From the NCBI GenBank assembly GCA_938083085.1, contig CALLKX010000003.1, positions 124,001-188,000 of the forward strand: 64,000 nucleotides of DNA, read 5' to 3'. The notes under the pieces are model-generated. The model was not told the DNA's origin and searched no databases. It saw only the letters and a list, made by a program, of their open reading frames with translations. Both the position numbers and the translations under genes were made by a program. Origin of the DNA: an uncultured bacterium (GTDB lineage: Bacteria > Planctomycetota > UBA1135 > GCA-002686595). How positions within the stretch are numbered: the first letter of the stretch is position 1; each line of letters opens with the position of its first letter. This document shows, one piece after another, positions 43,488 through 52,719 of the stretch.

Positions 43488-46400
43488 TTAGCGCGGTGGA
43501 TTGCCAATCAGCAGCGCGTTCGCCGCCTCAAGTGCCTGGCGTGCGGCGTCATTTCGCGGCTGCTGAGCGAGCACTTCCTTGAAGTACTGGACGGCGGACT
43601 CGAGGTTGCCGGCCCGGGCCTCGACCTTGCCAAGCAGCAGCGTCATGGGCACATCGCCGGGGTTCTGCTGGAGCCACGCCAGCGCGCACTCCCGCGCGAG
43701 GTCATTCCTGCCCGCGCTCCCCGCGGCCTCGACCAGGGCGCCCAGCACCCTCGGGGAATCCCCTTCGATTCGACGCGCCTCGAGGAGTGAGTCGGTGGCC
43801 TCGTCGAAGCGCCCGAGCTCTGCCAAGGCCGCGCCGAGGTTCAGGTGACCGATGGCGTAGTCGGGGTCCAGGTCCACCGCGGCACGGTAGGCCTTCTCCG
43901 CCAGGTCGACGCGGCCGAGCAGCACGTGGCTGCGCCCGATGCCCTCGAAGGCGGCGGCGTCCTCCACGGCGAGGTCGCTGCGTCCACGCACGGCCTCCTG
44001 GAAGAGGGCCAGGGCGTCCCGGAACCTCGACTCGTCGAGGGCGAGGCGCCCGTGCTCGATGAGCAGGTGGGGGTAGCGCGCCTCGTTGGCCCCGAGGTCG
44101 CAGAAGGCCAGGACGTCGGCGGTGTCGACCGGGCCGCGGAAGGCGCGCAGGAGGCGGCCGTCCGCGTCGTACACGAGGGTGGCCTGGTTTGCCTCGCGAA
44201 GCGCCGCGGCGACCTCGGCGAACTCGAGGAGCACCTCCCGGGTCGGGTCGAGGTCGCGGTCCTCGGGGCCGCCTGTCCGGAGCAGCGCCTCGACGACGCG
44301 GACCTCGGGGTCGGCGAGGACGAGCGGAGTCACCGGGACGTCACGGCTCTCGCGGACCCTCACGACGAGGGGCGCCGGGGCGAGCCCGAGCGCGGCGGGA
44401 GTGCGGGCCGTCCTTGCGATGTTGGCGGCCCATGGCCCGTCTTCGATGGCGTCCCCTTGACGGGGCCAGGAGCGCGGAGGTTCAGGGAGGACCCTCTCCG
44501 AGCCCTCCTGGATGGTCCACCGTCCGTTCATCTGGATGCCCGGGAACACCTGGCGTCGCCCGGAGGGCCACGTGACCTCGATCGTCGGCATGACCGGGTG
44601 GGAGCCGGTGGGGAGGAGCAGGTCCGGGGAGACCTGCGACTGGAAGCCCTCGACCAGCGAGACGTGGCGCGCGTATGAGCTCGGCTCCCCTCCAGGGAGG
44701 CTCCCCGAGAGCTCGACGCGCGCGCCGAGGGGGACCCGGGGGCCGCGCTCGGGCACGAGCTTCAATCGCAGCGCGGCCTGCGCGCCGCGGTTCTCGTAGT
44801 ACACCAGCCCACCCAGGGTCCACAGGGCGAGGTCGAGGTCGCCGTCCCCGTCCGGGTCGAAGGGCACGATCGCGCGGCCATCGTGGGAGGCGTCGATCCC
44901 CATGCACCAGCCGGCGTCGACCCACGGCCGGTCGGGCGGCCCTTCGTCGGCGCGCACGAACAGCCGGTCTCGCTCGTGGCCGTTGAAGGACCCCTGGAAG
45001 CGCAGGGATTCGTTCACGTTCTCGCTCCGCTCACCCCGCTCCAGCTTGCGCCCGTCGTCGATGACCTGGCGCCAGTAGTAGGTCTGCCAGTCGCCCAGTC
45101 CGCGGTCTCGGTGGGAGGCAAACCCGTTGGTGACCGCGAGCTCCTGCGCGCCGTCACCGTTCACGTCGATGAACTGGCAGCCCCAGGCCCACTCCGCCTC
45201 ATTCACGCCCAGGCCGCGTGCCCGGTCGGGCCACGGGCCTGGCCCGGTGGGCTCGGAGTAGAGGGCGTTCCCGCGAGCGATGGTGTCGACCCGGCCCCGC
45301 ATGGTCTCGGAGAGCCCCTCGGCGAGGGGGACCATGCGCATGCCCTCCTCGCTGGACATGTTGGACACGTAGAGGTCCCAGCGCCCGTCGCACTCGAGGT
45401 CGGCGAGCGCCGCGCCCATGGTGTACGCGCTGACGCCACCCAACCCCATGTCGTCGTCCGCCACGAAGCGGCCGCCCTCGTTGCGCCAGAGCACGTTGGG
45501 CCCGAAGTCGTTGCCCTCGAAGAGGTCGGTGTCCCCATCGTGGTCGGCGTCGAAGGCGAGGGCCACGTAGGTGTACCCGGTCCCCTCGATGCCGCGGGCC
45601 TCGCTCTCCTCGGTGAAGCGCAGGCCGCCCTGGTTGATGAGCAGGTGGTTGTCGGCGCCGTCGTGGGCCTCGACGGTGTTGTAGTCCGGCCCCCGGGAAT
45701 TGCCGCTGCCGTAGACGGCGAAGAACAGGTCCAGGTCGCCGTCGCCCTCCACGTCCAGGGGGGCCACGGTCTGCACGGCGAGCCGGCGGAGCCCCACAGG
45801 GTTCGGCAGGGCGAAGGCCTCGGGCAGGTGGCGCCACGTCCCGGGCTCGGCGCCCGTCCGTGTCCAGAGGCCGGCGAAGGCCTGCGCGTCCCGGTAGCGG
45901 CTCGTCTCGGACGCGACGAGCTCCTCGAGGCCGTCGCCGTCGAGATCCACGAAGAGCACGAAGGCCGGCCGGTCAGCGTGGCGCTCCATGGGGAGCGGGA
46001 TCGGGGTGAAGCCGCCTACGCCGTCGTTGCGGAACAGGAGCGTCGACTCGTTGCTGCGGGTGGCGATGAGGTCCTGAAAGCCGTCGCGGTCGAAGTCCAC
46101 GACGGAGAGGCCGCCCAGGGTCAGGGTCCGGTGGCGGTCCACAAAGTCCTGGAGGAGCCGCTCGTTCTCGGCGCTGGTGCCGAAGGTGAGGCCGACGTCG
46201 ACGGTTCGGTCCACGTAGCGCGCGGGGTCATCGCTTCGCAGCCGGACGCCGGCGCCGAGGGGGTGAGCGGCGCTCGTCGAGCACGGGTGGAAGCGCGAGA
46301 GCCGCCAGTCCTCCCCGGGCACCCTTCGTGCTTCGATCTCGGCGTAGAGGGTGAGGTCGACGCGCTGGGGGGTGAGGAGGACCTCGCCGTTCTCGTCTGA

Positions 46401-46970
46401 CCAGAGGGACGCCTCCGCCGATGAGCCCGCACCGAGGCGAGACGCCTCGGCCGGATCCGTTGGGGCCTGCACTCCGGCCCAGCGGAGACGGATCCGCCCG
46501 GTGGCGCGTTCGCCGGAGGTGTCGAGCTCGAAGCGGTCGAGCTCCAGCTCCACTCGTTCGGGCGTCGCGGTCTGAGGGCCGAGAGCCCGGAGCTGGGCGC
46601 TGAAGATCTCGGGGTCCTCGGTGGAGAAGGCCGCTCCATTGAGCCAGCGGAGCGTCAGCCCGGCGGCCGCGGTCGCGGGGCCCGGCCGGGGGAGTGATCC
46701 CGCGAAGTTCGTCCGGTCCAGGCTCCTGGCAGCTCGCTCCACGTCACCACGGGCGAGGGGCTCCAGGAGCAGCGCGAGCAGATCCTGCTGCAGGCGGAGC
46801 GCCTCGGGCTCGGATCGCGCCAGGTCGAGCACGGGCGTCCCGGGCGGGACGGGGATCGACGAGCGCGCCCCGCCAGGCCCATCGCCGCAGCCGGCGGTGA
46901 GCGCCAGGGTGAGGAGAGCTGCGCCCAGAGCGGTGCCCAGGCCGGGTGCAGGGGTCTTGCTGGCGATCAC
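43488..46970 (-). CDS. CRTAC1-like FG-GAP/ASPIC-UnbV lipoprotein with C-terminal TPRs
   Basis: 1160 residues, GTG start. Lipobox L-T-A-G-C28 predicts a lipoprotein. About seven FG-GAP/VCBS calcium-binding repeats of the type D-x-D-x-D-G-x-x-D-L follow (for example D-F-D-R-D-G, D-L-D-G-D-G, D-V-N-G-D-G and D-P-D-G-D-G-D-L-D-L). An ASPIC/UnbV domain is at about 735-810 (GARVEL and V-T-W-P-S-G). The last ~180 residues are TPR helices (A-Y-R-A-A-V-D-L-D-P-D-Y-A-I-G-H-L-N-L-G). It should be a calcium-stabilised surface propeller; role unknown. Only 60 bases separate it from the divergent lipoprotein gene. Confidence 0.85.
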   Translation of the reverse strand: MIASKTPAPGLGTALGAALLTLALTAGCGDGPGGARSSIPVPPGTPVLDLARSEPEALRLQQDLLALLLEPLARGDVERAARSLDRTNFAGSLPRPGPATAAAGLTLRWLNGAAFSTEDPEIFSAQLRALGPQTATPERVELELDRFELDTSGERATGRIRLRWAGVQAPTDPAEASRLGAGSSAEASLWSDENGEVLLTPQRVDLTLYAEIEARRVPGEDWRLSRFHPCSTSAAHPLGAGVRLRSDDPARYVDRTVDVGLTFGTSAENERLLQDFVDRHRTLTLGGLSVVDFDRDGFQDLIATRSNESTLLFRNDGVGGFTPIPLPMERHADRPAFVLFVDLDGDGLEELVASETSRYRDAQAFAGLWTRTGAEPGTWRHLPEAFALPNPVGLRRLAVQTVAPLDVEGDGDLDLFFAVYGSGNSRGPDYNTVEAHDGADNHLLINQGGLRFTEESEARGIEGTGYTYVALAFDADHDGDTDLFEGNDFGPNVLWRNEGGRFVADDDMGLGGVSAYTMGAALADLECDGRWDLYVSNMSSEEGMRMVPLAEGLSETMRGRVDTIARGNALYSEPTGPGPWPDRARGLGVNEAEWAWGCQFIDVNGDGAQELAVTNGFASHRDRGLGDWQTYYWRQVIDDGRKLERGERSENVNESLRFQGSFNGHERDRLFVRADEGPPDRPWVDAGWCMGIDASHDGRAIVPFDPDGDGDLDLALWTLGGLVYYENRGAQAALRLKLVPERGPRVPLGARVELSGSLPGGEPSSYARHVSLVEGFQSQVSPDLLLPTGSHPVMPTIEVTWPSGRRQVFPGIQMNGRWTIQEGSERVLPEPPRSWPRQGDAIEDGPWAANIARTARTPAALGLAPAPLVVRVRESRDVPVTPLVLADPEVRVVEALLRTGGPEDRDLDPTREVLLEFAEVAAALREANQATLVYDADGRLLRAFRGPVDTADVLAFCDLGANEARYPHLLIEHGRLALDESRFRDALALFQEAVRGRSDLAVEDAAAFEGIGRSHVLLGRVDLAEKAYRAAVDLDPDYAIGHLNLGAALAELGRFDEATDSLLEARRIEGDSPRVLGALVEAAGSAGRNDLARECALAWLQQNPGDVPMTLLLGKVEARAGNLESAVQYFKEVLAQQPRNDAARQALEAANALLIGNPPR

Positions 46971-46977
46971 GAGATGG

Positions 46978-46983
46978 AAGGTA
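46978..46983 (-). promoter_or_regulatory. Putative -10 box of a leaderless promoter (TACCTT)
   Basis: Minus-strand TACCTT ends 7 bases before the GTG at 46970. It faces the divergent -10-like TACAAT at 47017 within a 60-base intergenic space. Confidence 0.4.
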
Positions 46984-47016
46984 CGGGGCTCTCTTCGGAG
47001 CCGATGGCGTGAAGTC

Positions 47017-47022
47017 TACAAT
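47017..47022 (+). promoter_or_regulatory. Putative -10 box of a leaderless promoter (TACAAT)
   Basis: TACAAT, one base from the TATAAT consensus, ends 8 bases before the ATG at 47031. TTCGGA 17 bases upstream (46994-46999) is a weak -35 candidate. A leaderless or 1-2 base leader transcript would result. Confidence 0.5.
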
Positions 47023-47030
47023 CGTCCGCC

Positions 47031-47909
47031 ATGGAGCAACGCGCCACAGCCAATGCCTCGAGCCTCCTCAGCTCGGCCCTCGTCCTCACTCTCTTCGGAT
47101 GCGTGGGCCCCCGTGTCAAGCCGGAGGCCGCGCCCCCCTCGAGGCCAGCGGATCGCGAGGTGCCGGCGGCAGGCTCCCCCTCGGCGGAGGGCGACAGCTC
47201 CGCGGTTGGCGAGCCCGTTGCCGGCGTGGCGCTCCCTCCAGTGCAGCCCGACCCGCAGGCTGCCTCGCGGCAGATGGCTGAGATGATCGGACGCCTCACG
47301 GAGGCCGAGGGAGCCCCGTTGATCGCCGCCTACGCGGAGTCGAACGGCGTGGATGGCGCGGCGAAGATCCTCGTGCGCCTGGAGCCGGAGCTCCGCAGCA
47401 AGCTCATCCGTGAGCTGCAGCAGTCCAACCCCGACGATGTCGCGGAGTACATGGAGGCGCTGGCGGAGGCTGCCGTGGCCGCGAAGCTCTCCAGCGAGCG
47501 GCTCCGGGAGGCGGCCAACCAGGTCATCGACGAGTGGCACGCGGCCGCAGCCCGCGGGGACCGGGACGGCTACCTGCGGAGCATGGCACCCGACGCTCGC
47601 TTCCTCGGCACGGACTCCACGGAGCGTTGGGACCTGACGCAGTTCACCAGCTACGTGAACGAGCACTTCGAGCCAGGCAACGGCTGGACGTTCCAGCCGG
47701 ACGAGCGGATCCTCCAGTTATCCACCTCCGGGACGGTGGCGTGGTTCGACGAGCGGCTCGCGAGTGAGAGCTATGGCGAGCTCCGCGGGACGGGGGTCCT
47801 CGAACGCATCGGGGAGGCCTGGCGCGTGGCGCACTACAGCATGACCTTCACCGTGCCCAATGATGTCGCCGCGGACGTGGTGGACGCGGTCGGCCGTTCC
47901 GCGCAGTGA
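47031..47909 (+). CDS. Lipoprotein with helical domain and NTF2/SnoaL-like C-terminal domain
   Basis: 292 residues. Lipobox L-F-G-C24 follows a signal segment. A Pro/Ala/Ser linker runs to ~75. Residues ~80-150 are helical (E-A-E-G-A-P-L-I-A-A-Y and L-V-R-L-E-P-E-L-R-S-K-L-I-R-E-L), faintly like the MgtE N-terminal repeat. Residues ~160-285 follow the SnoaL/DUF4440 NTF2 pattern: an initial long helix with I-D-E-W-H-A-A-A-A-R-G-D, then D-G-Y-L-R-S-M-A-P-D-A-R-F and a final W-R-V-A-H-Y-S-M-T-F. This fold often binds small ligands. The lipoprotein location and NTF2 part are well supported; function is unknown. Confidence 0.72.
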   Translation: MEQRATANASSLLSSALVLTLFGCVGPRVKPEAAPPSRPADREVPAAGSPSAEGDSSAVGEPVAGVALPPVQPDPQAASRQMAEMIGRLTEAEGAPLIAAYAESNGVDGAAKILVRLEPELRSKLIRELQQSNPDDVAEYMEALAEAAVAAKLSSERLREAANQVIDEWHAAAARGDRDGYLRSMAPDARFLGTDSTERWDLTQFTSYVNEHFEPGNGWTFQPDERILQLSTSGTVAWFDERLASESYGELRGTGVLERIGEAWRVAHYSMTFTVPNDVAADVVDAVGRSAQ

Positions 47910-47973
47910 CCGCGAGCCTGCGTCGGGGTACGGCCTCGGCGCACTGCCCGGCGTCACAGCTGATGAGGGCGGG

Positions 47974-49440
47974 TCAGCCGAGGGCGCGCGAGGCGCTCCG
48001 GCTCCGCAGCCAGAGCCAGGCCGTCTGCACGAGGCCCGCGATGATGAACGTGACCAGGGCCCAGTTCAGGCCGGAGACGCCGAACTCCTCCGCTCGCAGG
48101 ACCCCGAGCTCCAGCAGTCCCCAGGCGAGGGCGAAGTAGATCAAGACCGCCTCTGTGATGGGGCGCGTCTGGTGCGCGTGGACGAGCAGGCCCTGGAACC
48201 AGCTCTGGGCGACCTGATAGGCGGGCATGAGCAGGCAGAGCGCCGCGCCGACGCGCGCCATGGGGACGAGCTCTGCGGGGATGCGCTGGACCTCGCCGAA
48301 CCAGACGCTTGAGAGCGGGGTGAGGGCCATGAGCGCCAGCACCGCGGAGGTCACGCCCGCGAGCCCCCACCCGAAGCGGCGCAGCGCCCTCGGCCCGCCG
48401 CCGAGGGCGACCAGCGTGACGACGACCTCGTTGAACGCCATGCCCACGCTACGGGTGGTGAAGACGAGGGAGTGGACGGGGCCCCAGGCGGCCACGGAAT
48501 CCAGGGCGCGCGGCATGCGGTTCATTCCGGCCGCGCCGATGGGTTGGATGAAGAGCGTGACGAGCGGGGTGAGGGCGAGCGGCGTGTAGAAGCGCATGAA
48601 GCGCGCCACGTTCATGACCTCGCCCTCGGGCTCCTGGCGCAGGGCGCCGTGGATCTCCTTCACACGCCAGTGGGCATAGATGGCCTCGGCGGTCACTCCG
48701 GTCGCCACGCCGAAGCCCGCGACCGCGATCCCCGAGAGGCCGGTCCAGCTGCCGAGGCTGGCGAGGACGGCCGCGGTGGCCACGAGGCGAACGGCGGTGC
48801 CCACGCCCACGGCGCCGCTGCGCTCAAAGCGGATGAGGGCTCCCTGCTGGGTGCGCCGGTACCCGATCGCGAACGTCCACGGCGTCATGATCTGGAGGCC
48901 GACGCGGCCGGGCTCCAGGACGCTGGGGTCACAGCCGAGGAGCGTCGTCGCGACGAAGTCGTAGAGGGGTGTGAACGCGATCAGGGCGTGGAGCAGGGAG
49001 AGCAGCACGCTGAGCACCACCCCGTAGCGCAGGACCGCAGAGTAGCGTCGCCAGGAGGAGGAGAGCCGCGTGGAAGCCGCCAGCATCATGATGATGGGGC
49101 CCTCGATCACGAGGCTGATGGGGAAGACCACCGAGCTCCATGCGGCGAGGTTGATCTTGGCCTCAGGGAGGCGCGAGACCGAGGCGATGACCAGGGTGGG
49201 CTCCATCGCCATCAGGACCCAGCTCGCCGCGAGGGGGGACCAGAGGCGCAGCACGCGGGCCACGTCCACGGGGTCCCCCGCCGCGCTGGTCGGCGCGGCG
49301 TCGCCCTTGGCCGGCGAGCGGCGGGACGCCTTTGGCCCGTCTCGCGCGGCGGGCTCCGCTCCAGGCCCGCCGGCAGGTGAGCCGCCTGCAGGTGGATCGA
49401 TGGGCGGCGGGGGGGAGTTCAAGGGGCGACGAGGGTGCAC
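47974..49440 (-). CDS. MATE/ANKH-like MOP-superfamily transporter
   Basis: 488 residues from a GTG start; the first ~55 residues are Pro/Ala/Gly-rich and the true start could be later. About 12 hydrophobic helices follow, with P-I-S-L-V-I-E-G-P-I-I-M-M in helix 2-3. The loop Y-R-R-T-Q-Q-G-A-L-I-R-F, reminiscent of MATE and progressive-ankylosis (ANKH) transporters, follows. These export small organic or phosphate compounds across the inner membrane. Planctomycete homologues have no known cargo. It is monocistronic; a hairpin at 49463-49499 separates it from the ABC operon. Confidence 0.72.
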   Translation of the reverse strand: MHPRRPLNSPPPPIDPPAGGSPAGGPGAEPAARDGPKASRRSPAKGDAAPTSAAGDPVDVARVLRLWSPLAASWVLMAMEPTLVIASVSRLPEAKINLAAWSSVVFPISLVIEGPIIMMLAASTRLSSSWRRYSAVLRYGVVLSVLLSLLHALIAFTPLYDFVATTLLGCDPSVLEPGRVGLQIMTPWTFAIGYRRTQQGALIRFERSGAVGVGTAVRLVATAAVLASLGSWTGLSGIAVAGFGVATGVTAEAIYAHWRVKEIHGALRQEPEGEVMNVARFMRFYTPLALTPLVTLFIQPIGAAGMNRMPRALDSVAAWGPVHSLVFTTRSVGMAFNEVVVTLVALGGGPRALRRFGWGLAGVTSAVLALMALTPLSSVWFGEVQRIPAELVPMARVGAALCLLMPAYQVAQSWFQGLLVHAHQTRPITEAVLIYFALAWGLLELGVLRAEEFGVSGLNWALVTFIIAGLVQTAWLWLRSRSASRALG

Positions 49441-49462
49441 GGGCGAACCCCGCGTAGCAAGG

Positions 49463-49499
49463 CGAACCCCGAGACCGCACGCTGCGCTCTCGGGGTTCG
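49463..49499 (-). terminator. Terminator hairpin after the Gld-type ABC operon
   Basis: CGAACCCCGAGA (49463-49474) pairs perfectly with TCTCGGGGTTCG (49488-49499), a 12-bp stem with a 13-base loop. It lies 15 bases past the minus-strand stop at 49514. No U-tract follows. Confidence 0.7.
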
Positions 49500-49513
49500 T
49501 GGGGAAGTGTCCG

Positions 49514-50782
49514 TCAGATGCCGCCGCCGCTCTCGGGCGGCGGCGCGATCTTCAGGGGCACCGGCTCGCCCACGCCGGCAGCGGGCGAGCCGGCTCCCGA
49601 GTCGTCGGCGGCACCCTCGAGATCAGGCGCAGGTGCGGGCTCAGGAGCCGGCTCCATGACGCCCTCGGGGCGCAGGCGGAGGCTGGTCTCCTTCCAGGTG
49701 GGGAGGGCGTAGGCCCAGCCGTCCGTCGCGGCCTTCAGCTCCTCGAGCTCGGCCTCGAGTTCCTCGCGTGAGAATCCCCCTGCCGCCGCCCCCGTCTCGT
49801 CCTCGGTCTCGCCGGCGGAGGGAGCCGGCTCCTCGGGAGCGAGAGCGAAGGACAGCCGCGACCAGGTGACCAAAGCTTCGGGGTCCCCTGCTGCAGGAAC
49901 CTTCATGGTCTCCACGCTCACCTCGAGGCCTCCTTCCGTCGTGAAGGTGGCTTTGCTGATGATCTCGGCGGGCCATTCCAGTCCGCCGGCCCTCCGCACG
50001 TCGTCAAAGCGGAGCCGCTGCAGGGCTCCCACCAGCTGGGCCGTCCCGGAGGGGGTCTTCGCGACCATCCCCTCGGGGAGGTTCTGGACGAGCATCTCGT
50101 CCTGTCCCATGTCGCCGCGCAGGGCGGTCACCTCCTCGCCGTCGGGGTGGGTGAATCTGGCGGACGCGATCCGGGCGCGGTCGATGTTGAGGAACTCCTG
50201 ATTCACCCAGCCAAGCGGCCGTGAGTCCACCCGGAGTTGCCCGGTAGCCAGGAACGTCTGGGTGCCTTCACCGGGCAGGGTGTAGAACTGCGTGGGGGGC
50301 GTCACCCCAAGCTGCGCGGCGGCAGGCTCGGCGCGGCTTGTGCGCTGCTTGCCGATCAGCACCGTGTCGACCGTCGCTCCACCCTCGTCGCGGAGGGTCA
50401 CCCGGACGGAGGTCGCCCCCTCGGCGCCCGGTTCCACCAGGCCGAGGCGGGCGTGGCGGTCTGCGCTGGCGGTCTTCGGTTCGAGGCGTCGAGCGTCGCG
50501 GAGGTCCAGGAGGAGCGTCCGGACCTTCTCCCCGTCGGCCGGGTAGTCGGCCGCCTCGGCGAGCACCCAGCCCGAGCCTTCAGCGCGCAGGGTGGCGGAG
50601 CCCGCTCCGGCATCGATGCTGATCTCCCGCACCTCGTTGACCCGGTCGCCGAGCGCCGGCAACAGCCGCGCGTCGGTGGAGGCGGGGCGGGTGTCCTGGT
50701 CCCGCGATGATTGGAGTGTCACGGTGGCGACCACGGCGGCGATCGTCGCCGCGCCGAGGACAAGGATGGTCTTCTGGTTCAC
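49514..50782 (-). CDS. DUF4340 domain protein
   Basis: 422 residues. The GTG start overlaps the preceding GldG-like stop as GTGA. An N-terminal transmembrane segment (~5-23) is followed by a large extracytoplasmic region with the DUF4340 pattern (V-N-E-V-R-E-I-S-I, then G-S-G-W-V-L-A, a late T-Q-F-Y-T-L-P). The C-terminal ~100 residues are acidic and Pro-rich. DUF4340 proteins recur at the end of GldF/GldG-type ABC operons; the role is unknown. Last gene of a four-gene operon. Confidence 0.82.
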   Translation of the reverse strand: MNQKTILVLGAATIAAVVATVTLQSSRDQDTRPASTDARLLPALGDRVNEVREISIDAGAGSATLRAEGSGWVLAEAADYPADGEKVRTLLLDLRDARRLEPKTASADRHARLGLVEPGAEGATSVRVTLRDEGGATVDTVLIGKQRTSRAEPAAAQLGVTPPTQFYTLPGEGTQTFLATGQLRVDSRPLGWVNQEFLNIDRARIASARFTHPDGEEVTALRGDMGQDEMLVQNLPEGMVAKTPSGTAQLVGALQRLRFDDVRRAGGLEWPAEIISKATFTTEGGLEVSVETMKVPAAGDPEALVTWSRLSFALAPEEPAPSAGETEDETGAAAGGFSREELEAELEELKAATDGWAYALPTWKETSLRLRPEGVMEPAPEPAPAPDLEGAADDSGAGSPAAGVGEPVPLKIAPPPESGGGI

Positions 50783-52713
50783 GAGTTGGCTCCTCCGCTG
50801 CGGGCGGTTCGGGCTCCAGCGCGGCCCATGCGGACGCTGAGCGTCAGGGCCGCGAGGATGGCGGGAATGAGGAAGATGTTGAGGAGCTTGAGGCGCGTCC
50901 CGAGGGCGTCGATCTCGGCGCGCAGGTCGCGCTTGACCTCCCGCAGCTTGCGGCGCGTCTCGACCTGCTCGGCGCGGAACGCGCTGACCTGCTCCTCTTG
51001 TTCCTCCGAGATGATGAGAGCGCTGGAGGGGTCCTTGTCCCGCTGGAGCTGGTCCAGGCGCGCCTGGGTATCCGCGAGCTTGGCCTCGAGCTCGACCTCC
51101 TCTGCCCTGAACCGCTCCTGTGCGTCGAGCATCAGCGCCTGCTTGCGGGTGAACGGCCGGCTGAACTCGGCGCGGCTCCGGAGGCTGATCAGGTCGCTGC
51201 TTCCGGACATGTTCTCGAGAGCGCTGACCAGCAGGGAGGCGTTGTCCACCTGCGGCTGGAGCCGGACGTTCCCGAAGATGTCCTGCATGGGTTGGGCCCA
51301 GACCGAGTCGTGCAGCATGTCCGCGTCGGCGAAGATCAGGGCGTTGAAGGGCGCGGACGACGCGTTCAGGTGGGCGGTGTCCGCGTCCGGGGCGGTCTCG
51401 CCAGGCTCGCCTGCCGCAGCGCGCGGGGCGCCGCCGGGGAACGCGCTGCGCACGTTGCCGCTGACCCGGACCGCGAGCGCCGCGTCGGGGGCGTTCTCGA
51501 GGAAGGTGTCCGAGACGATCTGCGGGTCCAGCGGCCCCATGAGCGAGAGGGTGTCCATGGTTCCGCCGCCGCCTTCAGTGGTGGTGGCCAGCGTCTCCAC
51601 CGTGACCCCTTCGGGCGCGTCCTCTGAACGGGCGAGGGCGCCCGGCATGAAGAAGCGCAGCTTCTTGAGCGGCGAGGTCAGGATGTCGTCACCGTTGATG
51701 GTCTCGTCAGTGATCCCGAAGGCCAGCGGCATCTGGACCGGCTGGCCCTCCCGGTCGCGAACCGTGAGCGCGCCGATGGAATCCCCGGCCACACGGCTGG
51801 GCGTCATGGTCACTCCCCAGGCGGCGAGGAGGTCGTCGATGCCCGAGTCGCTGCTGTTGCTCAGCGCCGCCATGGGGTCGGCCGATTGGCGCGCGGGGTC
51901 GAGGTAGCAGAAGGGGTCGACGAAGGCGACCACCTTGCCGCCGGAGAGGGCGAACTGGTCGATCGCGTAGCGACCCTCCATGCTGAGCCCCTTGGGGTGG
52001 AGGAGCAGGAGCAGGTCGATGTCACCGTCGAGCTCCGTCAGGCTGGCGGGGTCGAGGTCCAGGACCTCGTAGCGCCGCTCGATCAGCTCGAGGATGGGCC
52101 AGGGGGGCAGCTGCTGGGGCGGCTGACCGGGCTGGGCTGCGGGCTGTGATCCACCGCGCAGGGGAAGGGAGGAGATGATCCCCACCAGGGGGAGCTCGGG
52201 GTTCTCGAGCCGATCGATCATCTCGGTGAGCTCGTACTCGAGGAAGCTCTCTCGGCGCGGGTCAAGGACGGGCAGGACCTCCTCGTCGTCCACGGAGTTG
52301 GTCCCGACGATGCCCATGTAGAGCCGGTCGCCCTCGGCGTTGGCCACGCGGCCCTGGATGCCATAGCCCACGGCGAGCTCCTCGGCCTCCGAGTAGGGCT
52401 CGGGATCGATGACCTCGAGCCGGAGCTGGCCTCCCGAGAGGGCGGCGTACTCCTCGAGCATCTCACGGACGCGCTCGGCGTAGCTCAGCAGGGGCGGTGC
52501 CTCGGTGGCCACGGTCTTGGCGAAGAAGAAGCGCAGAGTGATGGGCTCCTCCAGTCCCGCCAGGATGTTGCGGGTCCCCTGGGAGAGCGTGTACAGGCGC
52601 TGCTCGGTGAGGTCGGCGCGGACGCCCCGCAGGAGCGGGCTCGCAAGCAGGTTCAGAGCGAGGAAGAGGGCCGCCGCGAGGAGCAGGCCGAGGGTGGTGT
52701 TTCTTGTGTTCAT
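50779..52713 (-). CDS. GldG-like ABC transporter auxiliary protein
   Basis: 644 residues. An N-terminal transmembrane helix (~7-27) leads to T-E-Q-R-L-Y-T-L-S-Q-G-T-R-N-I-L, the start of GldG/IFT52-like extracytoplasmic domains. A long coiled coil (~540-610) and a second transmembrane helix (~615-635) close the chain. GldG-type proteins work with the permease (GldF) and ATPase (GldA), first known from gliding of Bacteroidetes but widespread elsewhere. The gene begins 6 bases after the permease stop. Confidence 0.85.
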   Translation of the reverse strand: MNTRNTTLGLLLAAALFLALNLLASPLLRGVRADLTEQRLYTLSQGTRNILAGLEEPITLRFFFAKTVATEAPPLLSYAERVREMLEEYAALSGGQLRLEVIDPEPYSEAEELAVGYGIQGRVANAEGDRLYMGIVGTNSVDDEEVLPVLDPRRESFLEYELTEMIDRLENPELPLVGIISSLPLRGGSQPAAQPGQPPQQLPPWPILELIERRYEVLDLDPASLTELDGDIDLLLLLHPKGLSMEGRYAIDQFALSGGKVVAFVDPFCYLDPARQSADPMAALSNSSDSGIDDLLAAWGVTMTPSRVAGDSIGALTVRDREGQPVQMPLAFGITDETINGDDILTSPLKKLRFFMPGALARSEDAPEGVTVETLATTTEGGGGTMDTLSLMGPLDPQIVSDTFLENAPDAALAVRVSGNVRSAFPGGAPRAAAGEPGETAPDADTAHLNASSAPFNALIFADADMLHDSVWAQPMQDIFGNVRLQPQVDNASLLVSALENMSGSSDLISLRSRAEFSRPFTRKQALMLDAQERFRAEEVELEAKLADTQARLDQLQRDKDPSSALIISEEQEEQVSAFRAEQVETRRKLREVKRDLRAEIDALGTRLKLLNIFLIPAILAALTLSVRMGRAGARTARSGGANS

Positions 52714-52719
52714 CGGGCG

